A stretch of 64,000 nt of DNA from Erythrobacter sp. (GTDB taxonomy: Bacteria > Pseudomonadota > Alphaproteobacteria > Sphingomonadales > Sphingomonadaceae): positions 124,001 through 188,000 of the forward strand of contig JASBTD010000053.1 of assembly GCA_030148605.1 (NCBI GenBank), in the 5' to 3' direction. A model generated the notes under the pieces. That model was not told the DNA's origin. It searched no databases and saw only the letters and a program-made list of their open reading frames with translations. The position numbers and the translations under genes are program-made. Shown piece by piece: positions 8,376-16,593 of this stretch. Position 1 is the first letter of the stretch. Every line of letters begins with the position of its first letter.

Positions 8376-10697
8376 ATGGCCGATGCTGATGCGCCCGCAA
8401 AAAAGTCCAAGAAGGAAGCGAAGTCTGTTCGCTTGCAAGTCGCGGCCGCGCGTCAGGAGGAATCGGGCCAAGGTATCGCCCGCATGCCACGTTCCGCCTT
8501 TCAGGAGCTGGGCATTACTGAAGGCGATATCGTCGAGATTACCGGCAAGCGCAGCACTCCGGCCGTCGCCATGGCTGCTTATGAAGAAGATGAAGCGCTC
8601 GATGTTGTGCGGCTCGACGGATTGCAGCGCGGGAATGCTGAATCGGGTTCTGGCGAGCATGTGACGATCAAGCTTGCCCAATCGCGCCCCGCCACGCGCG
8701 TGGTGTTTGCTCCTGCCCAACGCGAAATGCGCTTGCAGGGGCCGGGTCAGGCACTGAAACGCAACTTCTTCCGCCGCCCACTGCTTGCAGGCGATCTGGT
8801 CGCGACAACCGGGCAGCAACCGGTTCAGAATATGCCGTCTGACCTGCGGCAGATGCTTCGCGCGCCGGCCTATGCACTCACGCAAATCCGCCTTTCCGTG
8901 GTGTCGACCACGCCCAAGGGCATCGTCCATATCGACGAGAATACAGAGGTTGAGCTGCGCGCCGAGTTCGAGGAACCGCGCGATGCCCGCGCTGTGGTGA
9001 ATTACGATGACGTTGGCGGAATGGGCGAGACCATCCAGGCCTTGCGCGAAATGGTGGAATTGCCGCTGCGCTATCCCGAACTGTTCACCCGGCTGGGGGT
9101 CGATCCGCCCAAGGGTGTGCTGCTGCATGGCCCGCCGGGGACCGGCAAGACCCGCCTTGCGCAAGCTGTGGCGAATGAAAGCGACGCCAACTTCTTCACC
9201 ATCAACGGGCCTGAAATCATGGGCTCGGGCTATGGCGACAGTGAGAAGGCACTGCGCGAAGTGTTCGAGAATGCCAGCAAATCCTCGCCGGCAATCATCT
9301 TCATCGACGAGATAGATTCGATCGCACCCAAGCGTGACCGCGTCGGCGGCGAAGCGGAAAAACGGCTCGTTGCTCAGCTGCTCACGCTGATGGACGGGCT
9401 GGAAGTGCGCGCCAATCTGGTTGTGATCGCTGCAACCAATCGGCCCGACGCGATCGACGAAGCTCTGCGCCGCCCGGGGCGGTTTGACCGCGAAATTGTG
9501 ATCGGCGTTCCCGATGAACGCGGTCGGCGTGAAATCCTGGCCATTCATACCCGCGGCATGCCGCTGGAGGACAAGGTCGATCTTGGCGAACTTGCGCGCA
9601 CGACGCATGGTTTCGTTGGCGCAGATCTCGCCGCGCTCACACGCGAAGCGGCGATCGATGCGGTGCGCCGGATCATGCCCAAGCTTGATCTGGACGAGCG
9701 CACAATCCCGCCTGAAGTGCTGGAAGAACTGTGCGTCAACAAGCAGGATTTCGTATCCGCTCTGAAGCGCGTCCAGCCTAGCGCGATGCGCGAAGTCATG
9801 GTGCAAATGCCGCGCGTCAGCTGGGACGATATCGGCGGTGTCGGCGATGCGATCGACAAGCTGAAAGAAGGCATTGAGCTGCCGCTCAAGAATCCGGAGG
9901 CTTTTGACCGGCTGGGCATTCGTCCGGCGAAAGGCTTCCTGCTCTATGGCCCCCCGGGAACTGGCAAGACTTTGCTGGCCAAGGCCGTGGCGAAGGAATC
10001 GGAAGCCAATTTCATCTCGATGAAAAGCTCTGACCTGCTCAGCAAATGGTATGGCGAAAGCGAGCAACAGATCGCGCGCATGTTCAAGCGCGCGCGCGCA
10101 GTTGCGCCATGCGTGATCTTTATTGACGAGATTGACAGCCTGGTGCCTGCGCGCGGATCTGGCCAGGGCGAACCCCAGGTAACAGGCCGCGTGGTGAACA
10201 CTATCCTGGCAGAGATGGACGGATTGGAGGAAATGCAGTCGATCGTTGTCGTCGGCGCCACCAATCGCCCCGGTCTGGTCGATCCGGCTCTGCTGCGGCC
10301 GGGACGCTTTGATGAACTGGTCTATGTCGGCACCCCGGATGAACCGGGCCGCACCCACATTCTGGAAATTCATACCAAGGGCATGCCGCTGGCAAACGAC
10401 GTTGACCTTGCGAGGATCGCCAAGGAAACGGAGAGGTTCACCGGCGCCGATCTGGAAGATGTCGTTCGCCGCGCAGGTCTCAACGCGCTGCGGCGCGTCG
10501 GCCGCGACGTGAACGAAGTGTCAGCGTTCGACTTTACCGAAGCACTGAAGGATTCGCGCGCAACGGTTACGCCGAGGATGGAAGCCGAATATCGCAAGAT
10601 GAGCGGCGAGTTGAAAAAGCGCGCCCATGAAGTTCAGCAGATCGGCTTCGTGCATGAAGGCATGCTCGAATCCACGCGGTCAGCAAAGCATGATTAG
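8376..10697 (+). CDS. CDC48/p97-family double AAA ATPase
   Basis: A 773-residue ATP-driven unfoldase-like protein of the CDC48 (VAT/p97) family. Residues 15-105 form the N-terminal double-psi barrel region (VRLQVAAARQEESGQGIARM), and about 110-195 the second N subdomain. Two AAA modules follow, each with Walker A GPPGTGKT (near residues 251 and 524) and Walker B FIDEIDS. Second regions of homology are present (ATNRPDAID, GATNRPGLVD, with RRPGRFDRE and RPGRFDEL arginine fingers). The archaeal-type protein is unusual in bacteria but recurs in Alphaproteobacteria. An AGGAG ribosome site lies about a dozen bases before the ATG. No cofactor gene or proteolytic partner is adjacent. The MscS gene converges with a 6-base gap. 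Confidence 0.95.
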   Translation: MADADAPAKKSKKEAKSVRLQVAAARQEESGQGIARMPRSAFQELGITEGDIVEITGKRSTPAVAMAAYEEDEALDVVRLDGLQRGNAESGSGEHVTIKLAQSRPATRVVFAPAQREMRLQGPGQALKRNFFRRPLLAGDLVATTGQQPVQNMPSDLRQMLRAPAYALTQIRLSVVSTTPKGIVHIDENTEVELRAEFEEPRDARAVVNYDDVGGMGETIQALREMVELPLRYPELFTRLGVDPPKGVLLHGPPGTGKTRLAQAVANESDANFFTINGPEIMGSGYGDSEKALREVFENASKSSPAIIFIDEIDSIAPKRDRVGGEAEKRLVAQLLTLMDGLEVRANLVVIAATNRPDAIDEALRRPGRFDREIVIGVPDERGRREILAIHTRGMPLEDKVDLGELARTTHGFVGADLAALTREAAIDAVRRIMPKLDLDERTIPPEVLEELCVNKQDFVSALKRVQPSAMREVMVQMPRVSWDDIGGVGDAIDKLKEGIELPLKNPEAFDRLGIRPAKGFLLYGPPGTGKTLLAKAVAKESEANFISMKSSDLLSKWYGESEQQIARMFKRARAVAPCVIFIDEIDSLVPARGSGQGEPQVTGRVVNTILAEMDGLEEMQSIVVVGATNRPGLVDPALLRPGRFDELVYVGTPDEPGRTHILEIHTKGMPLANDVDLARIAKETERFTGADLEDVVRRAGLNALRRVGRDVNEVSAFDFTEALKDSRATVTPRMEAEYRKMSGELKKRAHEVQQIGFVHEGMLESTRSAKHD

Positions 10698-10703
10698 CTC
10701 GCT

Positions 10704-11795
10704 TTAGGGCTCGCCCGCCTTGGGGTGTCCGTTTGGCACTTCCAGCCGGTGGCGGATCAGCGCATCCGGCTGGTTCTCGCGGATCCATTTGAGCATATGC
10801 TCGCGCAAGTCGCAGCGCAGCTGCCACAGCTCGCCAATCGTTTGCGCGCTGACGGACATCCGCAGTTCGACGCTTTCCGGGTAAGCCTCTGTCATCAACA
10901 GCGCCATGTTGCGGCCATCGAACAATTCGTGCGCCTGGACATAGCGCTCGAACTCGGCGCGGATCGGTGCGACATCGGTGATCGGATCAAGATGCAGCAT
11001 AACCGGGCCGGACAGCATTTCATTCTCGCGCGACCAGTTTTCGAAGCTGGCATCAAGGAACCGCGAAGTGGGCACGATAATCACGCGCTCGTCCCAAGTG
11101 CGAACGGTGATAAAGCTCATGCGGATCTCTTCGACCCGGCCTGCGTCACCATCGACCTTCACAAGGTCGCCAATCCGCAATGGCTCGGTAATGGCGATCT
11201 GCAAGCCCGCGATCAGGGATTTGAGCGCGGGTTGCGCCGCCGCACCGATCGCCAGCGCAGCCAAGCCGGCTGAAGCGAGCATCGTCGTCCCGATCGTGCG
11301 CACAGAGGGGATAGTGAACAGCATCAACCCGATTGTGATCACGATGATGCCGAAGGTCAGCACGCGGGAGAGCACAGCAATCCGCGTGCGCTTGCTGCGC
11401 AGTGAAACCGGATCATCGCTGATCTCGATCCGGGCTTCCAGTGCCGCAGTAAAGCCTTTTACGGTGTTGTAGGCGATCCAGCCCAGCAGGGCAGGGCGCA
11501 GAAATTGTGCGAACGGTTCCCACAACAAGCCCAGCGAAGCATCATACTGCGCGGCAAGCGTGACTGCGATCGCAATGAAAGACCATTTGATCGGCTGGCG
11601 GATGCGCTCGACGATTTCGTCATCGACATTGCTGTCCGAGACATGCGCAACGCGGCTGACGAGGTGGAAAATGACGCGGTAAACCAGATAGGCGATCAGA
11701 ACTGCAACCGCGACGACAAGCGCAGACATTGCAGCGTCATAGGCCAGGACATTCCAGTCGATGTTCCATGCGGCCGGATTCAGATCGTCAAACAT
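10704..11795 (-). CDS. MscS-family mechanosensitive channel
   Basis: A 363-residue inner-membrane channel protein that would release solutes on hypo-osmotic stress. About four hydrophobic segments occupy residues 15-180. The pore helix region is rich in Ala and Gly (SAGLAALAIGAAAQPALKSLIAG), as in MscS TM3. The beta domain (LRIGDLVKVDGDAGRVEEIRMSFITVRTWDERVIIVPTSRFLD) is typical of the family, and the cytoplasmic alpha/beta domain ends with a charged tail. The ATG at 11795 is chosen over the adjacent GTG at 11798, with AGGTGA upstream. It is larger than E. coli MscS (286), through extra N-terminal membrane segments. It lies 59 bases downstream of polA on the same strand. Confidence 0.92.
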   Translation of the reverse strand: MFDDLNPAAWNIDWNVLAYDAAMSALVVAVAVLIAYLVYRVIFHLVSRVAHVSDSNVDDEIVERIRQPIKWSFIAIAVTLAAQYDASLGLLWEPFAQFLRPALLGWIAYNTVKGFTAALEARIEISDDPVSLRSKRTRIAVLSRVLTFGIIVITIGLMLFTIPSVRTIGTTMLASAGLAALAIGAAAQPALKSLIAGLQIAITEPLRIGDLVKVDGDAGRVEEIRMSFITVRTWDERVIIVPTSRFLDASFENWSRENEMLSGPVMLHLDPITDVAPIRAEFERYVQAHELFDGRNMALLMTEAYPESVELRMSVSAQTIGELWQLRCDLREHMLKWIRENQPDALIRHRLEVPNGHPKAGEP

Positions 11796-11854
11796 CACCA
11801 GTCACCTATGGATTGCTGCGGGGTAATGCAACATGCGCGGAGCTGTTCGCACTA

Positions 11855-14686
11855 TCAGTGCGCTGCATCCCAGCTCATCCCGGTGCCGATATCGATACCC
11901 AGCGGGACGTCGAGCTTTACAGATGGCCCGGCAGCTTCTGCCATCACTCGCTCGATGATGGGTGAGGCAGCTTCGACATCGCTTTCCGGCAATTCGAACA
12001 CCAGTTCGTCATGCACTTGCAGCAGCATGCGCACGTGCCCGAGCCCCGCCTCTTCCAGCGCAGGCATCATCCGCGCCATCGCGCGCTTGATGATATCAGC
12101 GCTGGTGCCCTGGATCGGCGCATTGATCGCGGCGCGTTCGCTGCCTTGCCGCTCGGCCTGATTCTTGGAATTGATCCGCGGGAACCAGGTCTTGCGCCCG
12201 AACAGTGTTTCGGAATAGCCGCGCTGGCGCACAGTCTCGAGCGTTTCGTGGATATAGCGCTGGATGCCGGGAAAACGCTGGAAATAGGTGTCGATCATGG
12301 CCTGCGCTTCGTCGGGCTCGACTTCCAGCCGCCCGGCAAGCCCCCAGCGCGAAATGCCGTAAAGGATCGCGAAATTGATCGTTTTGGCCCGGGCGCGGGT
12401 ATCGCGAGTTACTTCGCCGAACATCTCGGTTGCAGTGCGTGCGTGAATGTCTTCACCGTTCGCGAAAGCTTCTTTCAGCGTCGGCACGTCTGCCATATGC
12501 GCAGCGAGCCTGAGCTCGATCTGCGAATAGTCGGCTGCGAGCAGGACATTGCCGGCCTCTGGCACAAAGGCCTCGCGAATTTGCCTGCCGATGGCAGTGC
12601 GCACCGGGATATTCTGCAAATTGGGGTCAGTCGAAGAGAGCCGCCCGGTCTGCGCTCCAACCAGCGAATAGCTGGTGTGAACGCGCCCGGTGTCGGGATT
12701 GATCGCTTCCTGCAGTGCGTCGGTATAGGTCGACTTGAGCTTTGCCAGCTGGCGCCACTCAAGCACTTTCTTCGCGATATCCGCGCCTTCAGCGGCCAGC
12801 CGTTCCAACACGCTGTGATCGGTTGAATAATGCCCGCTCTTGCCTTTCTTCCCGCCTTTGTAGCCAAGCTTGTCGAACAGGATATCGCCCAGCTGCTTGG
12901 GGCTGCCGACAGTGAATTCTTCGCCAGCAAGCTCGTGGATTTCGCCTTCCAGCCGGCCCGTTTCATGGGCGAACTCCTCTGAGAGCTTGGAAAGGCGCGC
13001 CCGGTCAACCTTGATCCCGTGACGCTCCATCTGCGCCACAACCGGGATGAGCGGTCGATCGACGCGTTCGTATATGCGCGTGCCGCCTTCTTCCGCCAGG
13101 CGCGGCTTGAGATGCGCGTGCAGCCGCCAGGTCACATCGGCATCTTCAGCGGCATATTCGGTTGCCTTGTCGAGCGGCACTTCACCAAACGGGATCTGTT
13201 TCTTGCCGGTTCCGCACACTTCCTTGAAGCTCAGCGGCGTGTGGCCCAGATGGCGCTCGGATAGCTCGTCCATCCCGTGTCCGCCTACGCCAACCTCGCT
13301 ACGTCCGGCATCAAGCGTGAAGCTGATGATCATCGTATCATCGACCGGCGCGACATTGATGCCGTAGCGCGCCAGCACGTTGATATCATATTTGATGTTC
13401 TGCCCGATCTTGAGCACTGCATCGCTTTCCAGCAGCGGCTTCAGCGCGGCAATGGCCGTGTCGCGATCGACCTGTTCGGGTTTCTCCGCAAACATGTCAG
13501 AGCCGCCATGGGCCAGCGGGATGTAACAGGCATCGTTCGGGCCCAGCGCCAGGCTCACGCCCACAAGATCTGCCTGCATGGCATCAAGCGAGGAAGTTTC
13601 CGTGTCGACCGCGACCAGCCGCGCCGTGGTTGCGTGCTCGATCCAATGCGTGAGCCGGTCCAATGTCTGGACAGTCTCGTAGCTGCCGCGATCCACACCG
13701 GGCATCTCAGGCAGGGGCTGGCGGTCGCCTTCGGCTTCACTGTGGTTCGACGCGGTCTCTTGCTTGGGTGGATTCAGATCGGTCGCGCGCGACGGGCTGC
13801 CTGCGCCATTGCCGAGCCGCCTGAGCAGCGATGTAAACCCGTGCTTCTCCAGGAAAGCGGCGAGCGGTTTGTGCGGAACCCCGTCCAGCTTGAAACTGTC
13901 GAGCGGTTCGGGAAGTTCGCAATCCTGCCTGAGCTCGACGAGAATCCGGCTCAGCTCCGCGTCTTCGCGATGTTCCAGCAGCCGCTCTTTCAGCTTCGAT
14001 TTCTTCATCTCGGCTGCGGCATCAAGCGCTGCAGTCAGTGAACCATGCTCGGCGATCAGCTTGCTCGCGGTCTTCGGCCCGATCCCGTAGATGCCTGGCA
14101 CATTATCGACGCTGTCCCCCATCAGCGCGAGAACATCTCCCACCAGCTCCGGCTTGACGCCGAACTTCTCTTCGACCTCTTCGATATAGATCCGCTGGCT
14201 CTTCATGGTGTCGAGCATGTCGATGCGCGCACCGTTCCTCTCGCCGACGAGCTGCATCAGATCCTTGTCAGACGAGACGATCGTAACATCCCATCCCAGA
14301 TCCTGCGCCGCGCGCGCATAGGTCGCGATCAGATCGTCCGCTTCCAGGCCCTCTTCCTCGATACAGGGCAGGCTGAATGCGCGAGTCGCATCGCGAATCA
14401 GCGGAAATTGCGGCACCAGATCTTCCGGCGGCGGCGGACGATTGGCCTTGTACTCAGGATAAATCTCGTTGCGAAATGACTTGCCAGACGCGTCAAGGAT
14501 CACCGCCAGATGCGTTGGCCCTACAGCCTTGTCGAGATCCTCGGCCAGTTTCCACAACATGGTGGTGTAGCCATAGACTGCGCCAACCGGCGTGCCTTCG
14601 GGATCGGTCAACGGCGGCAGACGGTGATAGGCCCTGAAAATATAGGAGGAACCGTCGACGAGATAGAGATGCTGCTGGTCTGCCAT
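11855..14686 (-). CDS. polA: DNA polymerase I
   Basis: A 943-residue repair and replication polymerase. Residues 1-290 are the 5'-3' exonuclease domain (LYLVDGSSYIFRAYH, then ASGKSFRNEIYPEYKANR and the VSSDKDLMQL helix). The central 3'-5' exonuclease appears active, since it keeps the DTETSSL motif (AVDTETSSLDAM). The polymerase domain has motif A (LLAADYSQIELRLAAHMAD), the motif B region (RARAKTINFAILYGIS) and motif C (LLQVHDELVFELPE). All three activities are therefore expected. The start at 14686 gives the canonical short N-terminus. polA is divergent from the small lipoprotein gene and followed on the same strand by the MscS gene. Identification is certain. Confidence 0.98.
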   Translation of the reverse strand: MADQQHLYLVDGSSYIFRAYHRLPPLTDPEGTPVGAVYGYTTMLWKLAEDLDKAVGPTHLAVILDASGKSFRNEIYPEYKANRPPPPEDLVPQFPLIRDATRAFSLPCIEEEGLEADDLIATYARAAQDLGWDVTIVSSDKDLMQLVGERNGARIDMLDTMKSQRIYIEEVEEKFGVKPELVGDVLALMGDSVDNVPGIYGIGPKTASKLIAEHGSLTAALDAAAEMKKSKLKERLLEHREDAELSRILVELRQDCELPEPLDSFKLDGVPHKPLAAFLEKHGFTSLLRRLGNGAGSPSRATDLNPPKQETASNHSEAEGDRQPLPEMPGVDRGSYETVQTLDRLTHWIEHATTARLVAVDTETSSLDAMQADLVGVSLALGPNDACYIPLAHGGSDMFAEKPEQVDRDTAIAALKPLLESDAVLKIGQNIKYDINVLARYGINVAPVDDTMIISFTLDAGRSEVGVGGHGMDELSERHLGHTPLSFKEVCGTGKKQIPFGEVPLDKATEYAAEDADVTWRLHAHLKPRLAEEGGTRIYERVDRPLIPVVAQMERHGIKVDRARLSKLSEEFAHETGRLEGEIHELAGEEFTVGSPKQLGDILFDKLGYKGGKKGKSGHYSTDHSVLERLAAEGADIAKKVLEWRQLAKLKSTYTDALQEAINPDTGRVHTSYSLVGAQTGRLSSTDPNLQNIPVRTAIGRQIREAFVPEAGNVLLAADYSQIELRLAAHMADVPTLKEAFANGEDIHARTATEMFGEVTRDTRARAKTINFAILYGISRWGLAGRLEVEPDEAQAMIDTYFQRFPGIQRYIHETLETVRQRGYSETLFGRKTWFPRINSKNQAERQGSERAAINAPIQGTSADIIKRAMARMMPALEEAGLGHVRMLLQVHDELVFELPESDVEAASPIIERVMAEAAGPSVKLDVPLGIDIGTGMSWDAAH

Positions 14687-14943
14687 ATGTGCTTGCTAGC
14701 AGCGCACAACACCGCTGGTAAGCCGCTTTGACACGGGTTTGCGCAGCTTGTTCAAGCCCGGACGAGGCGGTTTGCCAGCAGGACGAAATGAGGCGAAAAA
14801 GTGGCCGGAATCGCCAAATTCGCTTGCGCTGCCACAAAGCGGCCATTATTTAGGCGATCCGAAGCCGGCCTAGCAGCCTGCTTTGTGTGTGGAGTCACAT
14901 TCGGACACGCACAGAATCACTCGCTGATTAAGGATTTGAAATT

Positions 14944-15195
14944 ATGCGTAAGATCGTTCTTGCCGCTGCAATCGCTACTTCGGCTCTTGGCCTGGCTGCT
15001 TGCTCGGAAACCGCTGACGAAGCTGGTGAAACTGCAGACGCAATGGCTGCAGACGCTGAAGCAAACGCAGAAGCAGTTGAAGAAGCTGCTGGTGAAGCTG
15101 CAGACGCAACTGCTGAAGCTGCTGCTGACGCTGCTGAAGCTGTTGAAGGCGCAGTTGAAGAAGCTGCTGCTGACGCAGAAGAAGCTGCTGAGTAA
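14944..15195 (+). CDS. Small acidic alanine-rich lipoprotein
   Basis: An 83-residue protein with a lipoprotein signal peptide ending in the lipobox LAAC (ALGLAACSE), so the mature chain starts at Cys20 and is lipid-anchored. The remaining 64 residues consist almost only of Ala, Glu, Asp, Thr and Gly in an irregular heptad-like pattern (EAVEEAAGEAADATAEAA), with no basic or aromatic residue. They would form a long acidic helix. An AAGGA ribosome site precedes the ATG, and a strong terminator follows, so it is monocistronic and probably well expressed. I know of no function. It resembles small exported Ala/Glu-rich proteins of sphingomonads. Its biased GCTGAAGC codons give misleading ORFs in other frames. 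Confidence 0.8.
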   Translation: MRKIVLAAAIATSALGLAACSETADEAGETADAMAADAEANAEAVEEAAGEAADATAEAAADAAEAVEGAVEEAAADAEEAAE

Positions 15196-15228
15196 TCTCA
15201 CCAGCTAAATCGATTTTCGATTTGCGAA

Positions 15229-15256
15229 GGGCAGTGCCGCAAGGCGCTGCCCTTTT
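15229..15256 (+). terminator. Rho-independent terminator of the lipoprotein gene
   Basis: GGGCAGTGCC (15229-15238) pairs with GGCGCTGCCC (15243-15252), one G-T pair, over a GCAA tetraloop, followed by TTTT. A weaker AAATCGA/TCGATTT repeat lies just upstream. Confidence 0.88.
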
Positions 15257-15264
15257 CGTTTGGG

Positions 15265-16290
15265 CTATCCGCCGGTCCGCTCTGCGTTGGTCCAGACACG
15301 CGGATTGCGTGTTCCAGCCTTCTCTGCAAACCCATCGTAAAGCGCGCGCGCGATGCTGGCGATCCGATCTTCGCGTGCACTGCGCGATCCCTGACCGGTC
15401 ACATAAATGGCCACGGCAATGGCGCGCCCGTCAGGCCCTTCGATAATACCGATATCGCTTGAAGTATTGTTGAGCGATCCGGTCTTGTGGCTGACTTCGA
15501 CATAGTCCGGCATCAAGGCGGGTATCCGGCGCTTGCCCGTACGCGTCTTGGCCATCGCATCCAGCAGCACACGGCGGCTTTCCGCGCTCAGGAACTTGCC
15601 CTGGTAAAGGCCTTTCAAGAGCTCCAGCATCGCACGCGGGGTTGCCGCATCGCGCTTGTCGATATGCTGGGCCGGATCGAACTCGCCATCGTCACGCACC
15701 AGCGTAGCGATATCGCGATCGATGCTGAATTCGCGAATGCCCTGACGGCGCATCCATTCATTGACCTTGCCAGGCCCGCCAACCACATTGAGCAAAGCAT
15801 CGGTTGCCGGGTTGCTCGAGCGCGAGATCATGATTTCGATCAGCTGGTGCGCGGGCATATATTCGCCTTCGCGCACCGGCGCAGCGACAGACGAGAATTT
15901 TGCCGACCTGACGGGCAGCAGCAGCGGAAATTCGCTTGTGAGCGAGTATTTGCCTTGCTCAACCAGCTCAAGGAAGGTTGCGGCAACCGCGATCTTGCTG
16001 GTCGAAGCCATCGGGAAGAGCTGGTCTTCGAGGATCCCGATTTCGTCACCAGTGCTCAAATCAACCGCTGCTACGCCGATGCGTCCGCGGCTGCCGTCGG
16101 CAAGCTGGGCAATGCGCCGCTCAAACGATGTTTCATAAACCGCTTCAAAGGTTTGCGGCGCGCGAAGCTCGGTTCCGAAGGCACTATCGAAATCTGCTTC
16201 GAGCTCGTTCGATTGCGCTTGCGCGGCTCCCGCAAGCAGCGTTGCCGAAGCGGCGAAAGCAACTGTTATGGAGCGGAGCGTCTTGATCAT
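15265..16290 (-). CDS. Class A beta-lactamase-like serine hydrolase
   Basis: An exported 341-residue protein (signal peptide to about residue 25, AGAAQAQ) with the fold signatures of class A beta-lactamases. They are S96-T-S-K99 (nucleophile and base), S158-S-N160 (SDN loop) and K269-T-G271, with spacings close to TEM (62 and 111 residues). RDAATPRAM matches the conserved RDTTxPxAM. The general base Glu166 is not evident: where TEM has LDRWE, this protein has IDRDI, and the omega loop is about seven residues longer. It may therefore be a peptidase or slow lactamase rather than a resistance enzyme. It is monocistronic, convergent with the lipoprotein gene, and no AmpR/LysR-type regulator is adjacent. 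Confidence 0.82.
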   Translation of the reverse strand: MIKTLRSITVAFAASATLLAGAAQAQSNELEADFDSAFGTELRAPQTFEAVYETSFERRIAQLADGSRGRIGVAAVDLSTGDEIGILEDQLFPMASTSKIAVAATFLELVEQGKYSLTSEFPLLLPVRSAKFSSVAAPVREGEYMPAHQLIEIMISRSSNPATDALLNVVGGPGKVNEWMRRQGIREFSIDRDIATLVRDDGEFDPAQHIDKRDAATPRAMLELLKGLYQGKFLSAESRRVLLDAMAKTRTGKRRIPALMPDYVEVSHKTGSLNNTSSDIGIIEGPDGRAIAVAIYVTGQGSRSAREDRIASIARALYDGFAEKAGTRNPRVWTNAERTGG

Positions 16291-16593
16291 CTGGCGACCT
16301 TACCCTGTTTCGCGTTGTCAGGGGATTAACAGGCGCAGATTCCTCTCAGCAAGACCGGAATTGGAGATCGGCGACGAAAAGTTCCGTGAAAGCGACAGAA
16401 TCCCTCCGAATATTGCTGAGCGCTGTCTCAGCCATGTCGTTGGCAGAATGATGTTAGCTATACGCCTAGTCTTGCGCAGACGCGGAAATGGTGCTGGTTT
16501 ATCTAGATCATGGCGGGGTCTGTCTGGCCTGGCCGACATTTGCTGCCTGGGCAGCATGGGACTGGACATACAAACATAACTGGGGTGCAATTC
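16291..16593. other. 303-base divergent intergenic region
   Basis: Gap between the beta-lactamase-like gene (minus) and the DUF305-LVIVD gene (plus), so it must hold two promoters. I see no convincing -35/-10 pair. Two hairpins stand out: GCTGAG/CTCAGC at about 16417-16434, and a perfect TGCTGCC-TG-GGCAGCA at 16541-16556, about 25 bases before the ribosome site of the plus-strand gene. The latter may influence its translation or mRNA stability. Confidence 0.4.

Noticed and set aside
8325-10373. A 682-residue open frame on the minus strand
   Set aside because: It is exactly antisense to cdc48, in a GC-rich gene where the opposite frame stays open by codon bias; the translation has no recognisable domain, and cdc48 is clearly the real gene.
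14944-15195. Repeated GCTGAAGC-like units as a possible CRISPR or tandem repeat
   Set aside because: The units are irregular and follow the codons of the Ala/Glu-rich lipoprotein; there are no spacers and no cas genes in the window.
14801-15208. A Lys/Leu/Gln-repeat protein (LKQTQKQLKKLL pattern) on the plus strand
   Set aside because: It is a +1/-1 frame of the acidic lipoprotein gene; the repeated GCTGAAG codons produce leucine and lysine repeats in other frames. The lipoprotein frame has the signal peptide and ribosome site.
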